Origin: an uncultured Oceanospirillaceae bacterium | Lineage (GTDB): Bacteria > Pseudomonadota > Gammaproteobacteria > Pseudomonadales > Balneatricaceae | NCBI GenBank assembly: GCA_937136055.1 | Contig: CAKZOD010000087.1 | Location: forward strand, 1 to 64,000 | Direction: 5' to 3' | Length of the DNA: 64,000 bases | Shown: positions 18,385 through 26,582 of the stretch, piece by piece | How positions within the stretch are numbered: position 1 is the first letter of the stretch | Layout: each line of letters opens with the position of its first letter | Made by a program: the position numbers and the translations under genes | Notes under the pieces: model-generated | Told to the model about the DNA's origin: nothing | Database searches by the model: none | Seen by the model: the letters and a program-made list of their open reading frames with translations, nothing else

Positions 18385-18639
18385 TCTTTATTCTATCTCA
18401 TCATTAGCGACTACCAGCGAGCATACAAAACCTGAATTACAATGAATGTAATTACCTTTTCTAGTCAAACTCGCACAAAAATATGCCAAGGGATACTTTA
18501 TAACTTAAAGCTCTTAACAATCAGATTAATTATACGATACTTTTATCTCAAATACCGACCACATTAACTGTTTATCAAATGCTTATGTTACAAATTTACC
18601 ACGGCCAAGAATTACATCGCCTAATAGCATTTTAACTGC

Positions 18640-18664
18640 CAAAAAGAAGCCCGCTTTAGCGGGC
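18640..18664 (-). terminator. Intrinsic terminator after the RND operon
   Basis: GCCCGC-TTTA-GCGGGC stem; read on the minus strand it is followed by TTCTTTTT. It lies a few bases past the RND pump stop at 18671. The rest of 18385-18640 contains nothing I can identify. Confidence 0.85.
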
Positions 18665-18670
18665 TCTATT

Positions 18671-21600
18671 TTAAGCAACTTCCTTGAGTACCATAGGTTT
18701 TACAGGCTCAACTTCAACGGCTGGTTGTTTCTTACGCCATCTTGCAAACCAGCGTCTTTCACCAATCACTAACAAACAAGGTGTTAAAAACAACGTCAGT
18801 ACCGTGGCAAAGCTTAATCCGCCCGCAATGGTGCTAGAAAGCTGAGTCCACCATTGCGTGGAAGGTGCACCAAAGCTAATACTGCGATTTATCAGGTCGA
18901 TATTCATCGCGAGCACCATTGGCATCAAACCCAGAACAGTCGTTATAGCGGTTAATAACACTGGTCGCATTCTAATACTACCGGTACGCAACGCTGCATC
19001 AAATGGAGAGAATCCCGCACGGCGCAGATCATTAAAGCTGTCGATCAATACAATATTATTGTTAACAACTATACCTGCCAGTGCAATGATACCAACGCCT
19101 CCCATCACGATACCAAAGGGCTGACCTGTAATCATCAAACCTAATAATACTCCTGCGGTTGAGAATATAATGGCAGACAACACCAGTAATGCCTGATAGA
19201 TATTATTAAACTGAGTGACTAAAATAAGCAACATCATGAAAATCGCAATAGAAAAGGCTTTAGACAAAAACGCCCCGGTTTCTTTTTGCTGCTCATCTTC
19301 ACCTTTAAACGCTACGCGAATTTGAGGATCAAAATGCTTATCCGCTAATAAGGCCTGCATTTCAATCACTTTATCGTTAACTAACACACCTTCAACTACT
19401 TCTGACTGAATCGATATAACACGGCGCGAATCAGTGCGTTTAATCGAGCCTGTTTTTGGCTTTGGTATTAAGGTAACAAAATTGCTTAAAGGGACTAAGC
19501 CACTACTCGTTAATAGTTGCATCTGCATAAGCTGATCTAAATTGCGCTTTTCTCTTGGAAAACGCAGCTGTATATCAACTTCATCATCGGCTGTTTCTGG
19601 GCGATAATCTGTCAACTTAATACCATTAGTGATCAACTTAACAGCTTCACCCACCGCAGCAACGTTAGCACCGTAGCGTGCCGCTTCTTCTCGATCGACG
19701 ATTATGCGCCATTCAATTCCCGGTAGCGGTCTATCATCTTCTGTGGCGACAAATCCACCAACCTCTTTCATCGCCTGGCGAATTTCATCTACTGCTGCAA
19801 ATATTTTTTCACCTTCTATACCGCTCACATTTAACTTAAACGGCTTTCCTGAAGAGGGACCACTTTCCGCTTTACGTGTCTCTACCACTATGCCGGGTAT
19901 AGATGCCGTCGCCTCTGACATTTCTTGCAGAATTTCATTAGCTGTTAAACGCGTATCCCAATCATCTAATTGAAATTGAATAACAGCGACGATGTCATCA
20001 CTGGTGTTTTTATTAAAGCTTCGAGCATATATAGATTTGTACCCTTCGATGTCTTTCACTTTTGATTCTACTTTGCGCAGCAAAGTATCTTTGTCATCTA
20101 CAGATAGCTCTCCTCGGGCATGTAGGTTAATCAACACCATATCCGGCTCAACTTCAGGAAAGAATTCAACCCCTTTGCCAAACTTCCCATAAGCAACACC
20201 TGTTAACCCGATAAAAACCAGTGTTAGCAACAATGTTATAACCGGCCATCTCAAGGCTACACTCAATACACTGCGATAGCCTTTGTTAAAACGCCCTTCG
20301 GGTAATTCGTATTCATCAGCATCGTGCTCTTTGCGTATTTTCTTTCTCGCAAACACAGCCCCTAAAACAGGAATAAAAATGAGCGCCATAAACAGTGATG
20401 CTGTTAAGCATACAAGTACTGTAGCAGGTAAGTACTTCATGAATTGACCAATAATTCCCGGCCAAAACATCAACGGCATAAACACAACTAAGGTCGTTGC
20501 TGTACCCGCAATTACTGGCCAGGCCATTCGCGAGGATGCATATTTAAAGGCTTCTTTCGCACTCAGACCTTGTTTTTGGCGCCGCTCTGCAAGCTCGACA
20601 ATTACGATGGCACCATCAACCAACATCCCAACCACTAAGATCAAACTAAACAGAACAACAATGTTGAGTGTGAAGCCAATCATATTCAACACCATTAAGC
20701 TGGCTAAGAATGACCCAGGAATCGCCAAGCCCACCAGCAATGATGCTCTTAACCCCATTGCAGCGAGCACTACTACCATCACTAGAATTATGCCACTGAG
20801 CACGTTATTCATGAGATCTTTAAGCATGTCACGTATTTGTATCGACTGATCCAAAATGTATGCGTACTTCAAACCTTCAGGCCAAACCTGCTGTCGCTCC
20901 TCAACAATATCCTGCACTTGAGCAATTGTATCGATAATATTAGCGCCCACTTGCTTAGTGACTTCCAACACCAGTGCCGAATCACCGTTAACTCGGGCAT
21001 AGCCTTCAGAATCTTTGTAATTAAGCTTTATAGTTGCAACATCTTTTAAGGTGACTACTGTTCCGTTGTCTGTCTTTATTGGCATCGCCAACATATCATC
21101 AATATTTTCAACAACGCCTGGGACTTTTAATACCTGTCGCCCATTTCCGGTATCAACAGCCCCTGCTGCAACCAGTTTATTATTTTGAGAAACGCTATTA
21201 ATAATCGCAGAAAAATCTAATTGATAGGCCTCAAGTACCTGAGGCTCAACAATAATTTCCATCTGCTCTTCGCGTTCACCGCCGATTTCGACTTTGAGAA
21301 CGCCGTTAATTCCTTCAATTTGCTCTTTTAAATCTTTCGCTGCTTTGAGCTTAACGCGCTCAGAAATATTGCCAGATAAAGCGATGTTTAAAACAGGAAA
21401 GAGTGCAACATTAACCTCTTCAATTACCGGTTCATCTGCACCATCTGGAAGGTTTGATTTAGCGATATCAACTTTCTCACGCACATCGACCATCGCTTTT
21501 TCGCTATCAAATCCCGCTTCAAACTCTAAGGTGACAGAAGCGTGCCCCTCTGAACCCGTCGCTCTTAGCTCTTTAATTCCCTCGATGGTTTTAAGCTCTT

Positions 21601-21811
21601 TCTCCATGGGTCTAACTAGCAGCCTGACAGCATCATCGGGAGAAATACCGCTATAGGGAATAGAGACATAAATAATAGGGATAGCAACATCTGGATCCGC
21701 TTCTTTAGGAATAGCCTTAAACGCTGCATAACCGCTAATTAAGATAAAGAGCAATATCAAAATAATGGTTCGCGATCGATCAATCGCCGCCGAGATGATT
21801 GCACTAACCAT
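18671..21811 (-). CDS. RND-family efflux pump inner-membrane transporter
   Basis: 1046 residues of the AcrB/HAE1-type resistance-nodulation-division family, driving proton-coupled export from the inner membrane and periplasm. The N-terminus has the first helix and the porter start (IPKEADPDVAIPIIYVSIPY), then twelve membrane helices in two sets with the family MVDGAIVIVELAERR segment and the NNNIVLIDSFND segment of the second half. It belongs to the branch resembling VmeI/VexH-like pumps rather than metal exporters, judged from general sequence. The substrate cannot be assigned. The adaptor gene is directly upstream; no outer-membrane TolC gene is adjacent. Confidence 0.93.
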   Translation of the reverse strand: MVSAIISAAIDRSRTIILILLFILISGYAAFKAIPKEADPDVAIPIIYVSIPYSGISPDDAVRLLVRPMEKELKTIEGIKELRATGSEGHASVTLEFEAGFDSEKAMVDVREKVDIAKSNLPDGADEPVIEEVNVALFPVLNIALSGNISERVKLKAAKDLKEQIEGINGVLKVEIGGEREEQMEIIVEPQVLEAYQLDFSAIINSVSQNNKLVAAGAVDTGNGRQVLKVPGVVENIDDMLAMPIKTDNGTVVTLKDVATIKLNYKDSEGYARVNGDSALVLEVTKQVGANIIDTIAQVQDIVEERQQVWPEGLKYAYILDQSIQIRDMLKDLMNNVLSGIILVMVVVLAAMGLRASLLVGLAIPGSFLASLMVLNMIGFTLNIVVLFSLILVVGMLVDGAIVIVELAERRQKQGLSAKEAFKYASSRMAWPVIAGTATTLVVFMPLMFWPGIIGQFMKYLPATVLVCLTASLFMALIFIPVLGAVFARKKIRKEHDADEYELPEGRFNKGYRSVLSVALRWPVITLLLTLVFIGLTGVAYGKFGKGVEFFPEVEPDMVLINLHARGELSVDDKDTLLRKVESKVKDIEGYKSIYARSFNKNTSDDIVAVIQFQLDDWDTRLTANEILQEMSEATASIPGIVVETRKAESGPSSGKPFKLNVSGIEGEKIFAAVDEIRQAMKEVGGFVATEDDRPLPGIEWRIIVDREEAARYGANVAAVGEAVKLITNGIKLTDYRPETADDEVDIQLRFPREKRNLDQLMQMQLLTSSGLVPLSNFVTLIPKPKTGSIKRTDSRRVISIQSEVVEGVLVNDKVIEMQALLADKHFDPQIRVAFKGEDEQQKETGAFLSKAFSIAIFMMLLILVTQFNNIYQALLVLSAIIFSTAGVLLGLMITGQPFGIVMGGVGIIALAGIVVNNNIVLIDSFNDLRRAGFSPFDAALRTGSIRMRPVLLTAITTVLGLMPMVLAMNIDLINRSISFGAPSTQWWTQLSSTIAGGLSFATVLTLFLTPCLLVIGERRWFARWRKKQPAVEVEPVKPMVLKEVA

Positions 21812-21812
21812 A

Positions 21813-22928
21813 TTATTGCCCCTTAGCTAATAAAGTTGCAGATGCTTGTGCATCATCACTTGTCAGGTTTTGCGTATCTTTAATAGGCTCAACTTCCTGG
21901 TTTTCACTGACAAAATCTTTGCCTTGGGTAATCACTGTTATATCTTTCGCCAAACCTGCCAACCAAAAGCCAGATTTTGCGGTGCGAATGATAGTGACTT
22001 TAGCTGTTTTCACTTTGTTATCAGCATCAAGTAATTTAACTTCCAAATCCCCTTCGCTATCTAAGCCTAATACAGAGTTAGGTAATAAATGCCCCTGCAC
22101 AGTGCCTAAAGGTAACTTTAATGAAGCTGTTAAACCGATAAGACGCTTTAACTCTGGATTCTCTAAAGTGACTTCAACCCGATAGCTACGTGTTTGTGAA
22201 TTAGCGACACGAGAGATAAATGAGAGGTTTCCAAAGGCAGTCGTGCCATTACTTAGGCTTATTTCAACCGCTTCATTAAGCTGCAAACCAGCAACGCTTT
22301 GCTGTGGCACTTGGCCGCTAACTTTCAGCTCAGTATCATCCACTAAAACACCAACGCTGTTGCCTTTTTGAAGGTAATCACCCATTTCAACATTGCGCTC
22401 GTTCAATACACCCGCAAAAGGAGAAAGCACCTTTGCGCTATCTACTTCATGTTGAATAATGGCCAGCTGCGCTCTTGCGGTTTGCACTGCTGCTTGATCC
22501 GCTATCAGGCGATTTTCTGCTAACAGCCCCCGTTTTTTCAATTTACGACTAGCTGCATAATCACTATTACGCTGGCGCAGCACCGCCTTGGCTTGTGAAA
22601 GTTGCTTTAATCGATAGTCAGCAGAGAGCACAACCATTGACTGCCCTTTCTCAATGCGCTGTCCTTCTTCAACAGGTAATTGAGACACTCGGCCATCTAC
22701 TTCAACTTTAACATCGACAGTGCGCTTTGCTTCGACTTGGCCTTGCACTGTCACGAACTTCTGAACACTACTAATTCTGGAAGCGAGCACAGAAACCTTC
22801 ATCAGTTTCTTCTGTTCTTCAGACTTATCAGTTTTTACTGACTCATTTGCTGTGGTGTCGGATCCTGAAGCCATCCATAAGCCTAAAGAAACAACGACTG
22901 CGATAGCCAAAAAAATTGATTTATTCAT
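21813..22928 (-). CDS. RND efflux periplasmic adaptor (membrane fusion protein)
   Basis: 371 residues. An N-terminal membrane anchor is followed by the lipoyl half-motif (VKVEVDGRVSQLPVEEGQRI), an alpha-hairpin with coiled coil (about 110-160), the second lipoyl half (VLSPFAGVLNERNVEMGDYL) and a beta barrel. This is the HlyD/AcrA-type adaptor linking the RND pump to an outer-membrane channel. It stops 1 base before the pump start codon, so the two genes are coupled. No regulator gene accompanies the pair. Confidence 0.92.
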   Translation of the reverse strand: MNKSIFLAIAVVVSLGLWMASGSDTTANESVKTDKSEEQKKLMKVSVLASRISSVQKFVTVQGQVEAKRTVDVKVEVDGRVSQLPVEEGQRIEKGQSMVVLSADYRLKQLSQAKAVLRQRNSDYAASRKLKKRGLLAENRLIADQAAVQTARAQLAIIQHEVDSAKVLSPFAGVLNERNVEMGDYLQKGNSVGVLVDDTELKVSGQVPQQSVAGLQLNEAVEISLSNGTTAFGNLSFISRVANSQTRSYRVEVTLENPELKRLIGLTASLKLPLGTVQGHLLPNSVLGLDSEGDLEVKLLDADNKVKTAKVTIIRTAKSGFWLAGLAKDITVITQGKDFVSENQEVEPIKDTQNLTSDDAQASATLLAKGQ

Positions 22929-23336
22929 TACATCTTTCTCTTATGTATATGTTAATTGCTTGCAGAATTATCTAGCATCGACGTTAGGGAGCATGCGATA
23001 CAAGTACCATCAATGGTCTCTATTTTATCATTGAGCAATTATTTCAAAGCGATTGTCCATACACTATCTTTTTTATGTATGGATAGTTACATTTTCTATC
23101 ACCAGCTTCTCTCAAGGCCTTACTCAAAAGCTTCTTGTTAAATCAAAAAAACCTTAAACTGTCATTTAGTCAATTTTGATACGCTAATCCCTGTGCTGTT
23201 TAGCACCCTTTAAATGTATTTTTATTGTCTACAGACACACACTGTCATAAATACTTTATGATTAAAGCACTGGACATTCAATTACCTTTACGTAAAATCA
23301 TCTTTGAAAATAATAAAAGGATATGAGGGATATATT
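22929..23336. other. Divergent intergenic region, RND adaptor / TRAP dctP
   Basis: About 400 bases between divergent transport genes; it must contain both promoters. Positions 22987-23005 (AGGGAGCATGCGATACAAG) resemble the outer end of the MITE-like element (AGGAGCATGCGATYAAG), but no second end or body is visible. A GAGGGA ribosome site at 23325-23330 serves dctP. No ORF or RNA gene found. Confidence 0.35.
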
Positions 23337-24344
23337 TTGAAATTCAATAAATTAGCGATTACTTCTGCTGTACTTATCGGCGGCTTTTCAATGCAATTGA
23401 GCGCAGCAACACAGTGGAACGTTTCTCTTTGGGGCAAGCCTCGTGCATTTACAGCACATGTTGAAAAAATGGCTGAGTTAGTCGATCAAAAAACCAATGG
23501 CGACTTCAAACTTAAACTATCTTACGGCGGCCTTTCAAAGAACAAGGAAAACCTAGATGGGATTTCTATTGGTGCTTTTGAAATGGCACAGTTTTGCGCC
23601 GGTTACCACAGAGATAAAAACCCGACGATCACAGTGATGGAGCTTCCGTTCTTAGGCATTTCCAACTTGAACGAAGAAGCTAAGATTTCTCAAGCACTCT
23701 ACAAGCACCCTGCTGTAGTTAAAGATTTAGCACGCTGGAACGCTACGCTATTAATGCCTAGCCCACTTCCACAGTACAACATTATCGGTGTCGGTGATGC
23801 GCCTAAATCAGTATCAGATTTTGCAGGTATGCGTGTACGCGCCACTGGCGGTATCGGTAAAGCCCTTGCAAGTATTAAAGCAGTACCAACATCTGTAACT
23901 GCAACTGAAGTACGCACAGCATTAGATTCAGGTGTAGTAAGCGCGGTTGCTTTTGCACCCCATGCACATATGTCATATGGTACAACGGCTGCTGCTAAGT
24001 GGTGGACAGCTAACTTGAACCCAGGCACTGTAAACTGCCCTGTTGTTGTAAACACTGATGCATTAAACGCTTTAAGTGCAAAGAACAAAGAAGCACTACT
24101 AGGTTCAGTTGATGAGTCAATCCAACACTACATTGCTAGCTACCAAGGCAAGACAATGGATAAATGGGGTCCGCTTCTTGATGAGAAGAACATCAAGCGT
24201 ATTAACTTCAGCGATGATGAGCTAGCACAGTTCAGAAAAACAGCTGCTGGGCCTGCACGTGATGCATGGATCGAAAGCATGAATAAAAAAGGCATTCCTG
24301 CTCAAGAGCTTCATGATCTCGTTACATCTATGATTGGTAAATAA
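23337..24344 (+). CDS. dctP: TRAP transporter solute-binding protein (DctP family)
   Basis: Periplasmic binding protein of a TRAP transporter for an organic acid or related solute. The TTG at 23337 is preferred: GAGGGA lies six bases upstream and the product begins with a typical signal peptide (KFNKLAITSAVLIGGFSMQLSAA). The open frame reaches back to 23304 without a good ribosome site. The DctP signature region is present (MRVRATGGIGKALASIKAVP, TALDSGVVSAVAF). 335 residues. The conserved ligand Arg is likely in RVRATGG; the ligand is unknown. A five-codon ATG reading frame (23323-23340) overlaps the start and is probably chance. Confidence 0.9.
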   Translation: MKFNKLAITSAVLIGGFSMQLSAATQWNVSLWGKPRAFTAHVEKMAELVDQKTNGDFKLKLSYGGLSKNKENLDGISIGAFEMAQFCAGYHRDKNPTITVMELPFLGISNLNEEAKISQALYKHPAVVKDLARWNATLLMPSPLPQYNIIGVGDAPKSVSDFAGMRVRATGGIGKALASIKAVPTSVTATEVRTALDSGVVSAVAFAPHAHMSYGTTAAAKWWTANLNPGTVNCPVVVNTDALNALSAKNKEALLGSVDESIQHYIASYQGKTMDKWGPLLDEKNIKRINFSDDELAQFRKTAAGPARDAWIESMNKKGIPAQELHDLVTSMIGK

Positions 24345-24383
24345 TAGCCTGCTGGCTATTTCTACCTACTACTAATCATTATC

Positions 24384-24448
24384 AACACTCTCTGGCATGA
24401 GTCTTAGCATCCCACGCTAAAACTTATTGCCACAGAGTGTTATTTTTT
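24384..24448 (+). terminator. Intercistronic hairpin between dctP and dctQ
   Basis: AACACTCTCTGGCA (from 24384) pairs with TGCCACAGAGTGTT (to 24441) with one mismatch. An inner arm (CTTAGC / GCTAA) fills the loop, and TATTTTTTG follows. This has the form of an intrinsic terminator inside the operon and would favour binding-protein mRNA over the membrane subunits. Confidence 0.65.
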
Positions 24449-24491
24449 GCGTTTACAAAAGTGGCATACGCTTAAATGCCTTGGAGTAGCT

Positions 24492-25118
24492 ATGTCGAGT
24501 TCTTCCGATATTTTGCTAGACAACTCGAGCCTCAGCAAAGCCGATCAACTCTTTTTCAAACTTGAAACCTACCTTGCACTGCTAGGAGGAATCACCATTT
24601 TCTTACTGGTGCTTCTTGCGGTATTCAACATTTTGGGTCGTTGGTTTTTCTCACTTCCAGTGACCGGTTATATCGACTGGGTGGAACAATCAATGGCTGT
24701 ATTTGCCTTCTTCGGCATCGCCTACTGCCAGCGATTAGGTGGCCATATTCGTATGGATATTGTGGTATCTGTCCTTAAAGGAAGAATACTGTGGCTCAGC
24801 GAATTTGTCTCTACCTTGCTGATGCTAATAATCAGCCTTGCGCTCGTTTACGGATCATATTTACACTTTTTAAGAGCTTACCAAAACGGTGACAGCTCAA
24901 TGGATATCAGCTTACCTATTTGGCCTGCCAAGTTGGTAGTGCCTTTCGCCCTCAGTGTATTATCAGTGCGTTTAATTCTTCAGCTTTGGGGATACTTTAG
25001 AGCCTTCAAACAAAATGCACAAAACCCTGTTGCTGTGCCATTAATAGAAGATGCTGCCACACAAGCTGCCAAAGAAGCAGCCACTGTTTCATTAGGTACT
25101 GAGGAGAAAAACCTATGA
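24492..25118 (+). CDS. dctQ: TRAP transporter small permease (DctQ family)
   Basis: 208 residues with four membrane helices and the DctQ pattern (FNILGRWFFSLPVTGYIDWVE, then FFGIAYCQRLGGHIRMD). The ATG at 24492 follows GGAG by seven bases; the frame is open back to 24447 inside the hairpin's T-run. It overlaps dctM by four bases (ATGA). It pairs with DctM to form the sodium- or proton-coupled membrane part. Confidence 0.92.
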   Translation: MSSSSDILLDNSSLSKADQLFFKLETYLALLGGITIFLLVLLAVFNILGRWFFSLPVTGYIDWVEQSMAVFAFFGIAYCQRLGGHIRMDIVVSVLKGRILWLSEFVSTLLMLIISLALVYGSYLHFLRAYQNGDSSMDISLPIWPAKLVVPFALSVLSVRLILQLWGYFRAFKQNAQNPVAVPLIEDAATQAAKEAATVSLGTEEKNL

Positions 25119-26518
25119 ATAGTATTGCTCAATGGTTTGGCAATATGGAATCGATCGATATTGGCTTGATCGTCTCAGGCTTTATGTTATTTATGGTTAT
25201 CATTGGTGTGCGCGTTGCCTTTGCAGCCGCCGCCGCGGGCTTTCTTGGCCTTGTATGGATTTTCAGCAACAAATTAGGCTTTGATAAAGGCTTATTAGTC
25301 GCTATGAAAATGGCGGGAACTATCCCTCATTCAAAAGTAACAACATTATCGTTATCACTTATCCCAACCTTTATTTTAATCGGCTATTTAGCCTATCACG
25401 CGGGTTTAACTAAATCGTTATTTACTGCCGCTAAGCGCTGGGTCGGCTGGTTGCCAGGTGGCTTAGGTGTTGCGACTGTATTCTCAACTGCTGGGTTTGC
25501 AGCGGTCTCCGGGGCATCGGTCGCTACTTCTGCCGTTTTTGCTCGTATTGCAATCCCTGAAATGCTCAAGGTTGGCTATCAAAAGCGCTTCGCAGCAGGT
25601 GTGGTTGCAGCAGGTGGAACCTTAGCATCCTTGATTCCTCCTTCAGCTATTTTGGTTATCTACGCCATTATTGTTGAGCAAGATGTTGGTGTGTTGCTGA
25701 TGGCAGGCTTTCTGCCAGGTATTGTCTCTGCATTAATTTATGCAGGCTTAGTGATTTTTCTTGCGACGACTAACAAAGATTTAGGTCCCCCTGTGACCGG
25801 CTTTAGCTGGGCTGAGCGCTTTGAATCACTACCAGGTACATTTCCGATATTTTTTGTTATCGGCATCATTATGGTGTGTATTTATGGCGGCGTTGGCACT
25901 CCCACCGAAGCAGGTGCGTTAGGTGCATTCGTGATATTTCTTATGGCTGTTTATAAAGGCATGAGATGGTCTAGTTTTAAAGATGCACTGATTGAATCTG
26001 CGAAGCTAACAGTGATGATTTTCACTATTATCTGGGGGGTTTTACTGTATGTGCGCTTCTTAGGTTTTGCTGATTTACCGACGGCATTTTCTGACTGGAT
26101 CACCAGTTTAGACCAAACACCTATGATCACTTTAGTGTGCATATTACTCGCTTATGCAATACTGGGTATGTTCATGGATGCTATTGGTATGCTATTGCTT
26201 ACCTTGCCTATTACTTACCCTGCGGTTATCGCTCTTAATGGCGGTGAAGATGTCAGCGCAGCAGATTCTGCTTTTGGGGTATCCGGCGTCGGCTGTGCCA
26301 TCTGGTTTGGCATTATAGCCGTGAAGATGTGTGAGCTGTGCTTAATTACACCGCCTATTGGCCTTAACTGTTTTGTTGTAGCAGGTGTGAGAAAAGATAT
26401 TTCGGTACAAGATGTCTTTAAAGGGGTTACCCCTTTCTTTGCAGCTGATGTTGCGACAATTGCGGTGTTAATTGCCTTTCCAAGCATCGTGCTCTGGTTA
26501 CCTTCTCTGATCGGATAA
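25115..26518 (+). CDS. dctM: TRAP transporter large permease (DctM family)
   Basis: 467 residues, about twelve membrane helices, the catalytic transport subunit of the TRAP system. The DctM landmarks are visible: FAAVSGASVATSAVFARIAI, then LASLIPPSAILVIYAIIVEQ, YGGVGTPTEAGALGAF and the C-terminal LITPPIGLNCFVVAGV. It overlaps dctQ by four bases and ends at a convergent terminator shared with the polB/mevalonate operon. Confidence 0.95.
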   Translation: MNSIAQWFGNMESIDIGLIVSGFMLFMVIIGVRVAFAAAAAGFLGLVWIFSNKLGFDKGLLVAMKMAGTIPHSKVTTLSLSLIPTFILIGYLAYHAGLTKSLFTAAKRWVGWLPGGLGVATVFSTAGFAAVSGASVATSAVFARIAIPEMLKVGYQKRFAAGVVAAGGTLASLIPPSAILVIYAIIVEQDVGVLLMAGFLPGIVSALIYAGLVIFLATTNKDLGPPVTGFSWAERFESLPGTFPIFFVIGIIMVCIYGGVGTPTEAGALGAFVIFLMAVYKGMRWSSFKDALIESAKLTVMIFTIIWGVLLYVRFLGFADLPTAFSDWITSLDQTPMITLVCILLAYAILGMFMDAIGMLLLTLPITYPAVIALNGGEDVSAADSAFGVSGVGCAIWFGIIAVKMCELCLITPPIGLNCFVVAGVRKDISVQDVFKGVTPFFAADVATIAVLIAFPSIVLWLPSLIG

Positions 26519-26533
26519 TTTCAATCGATAAGT

Positions 26534-26567
26534 ACTCATCAATAGCCTTGCGCGTTTATTGATGAGT
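26534..26567. terminator. Convergent terminator between dctM and polB
   Basis: A perfect 11 bp stem, ACTCATCAATA (26534-26544) with its complement (26557-26567), 12-base loop, then GCGCTCTTTT on the plus strand. It is the only structure in the 64-base gap and can serve both operons. Confidence 0.7.
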
Positions 26568-26582
26568 GCGCTCTTTTCACAG

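Noticed and set aside
23323..23340. Five-codon ORF overlapping the dctP start
   Set aside because: Too short, and shares the ribosome site; no reason to think it is translated.
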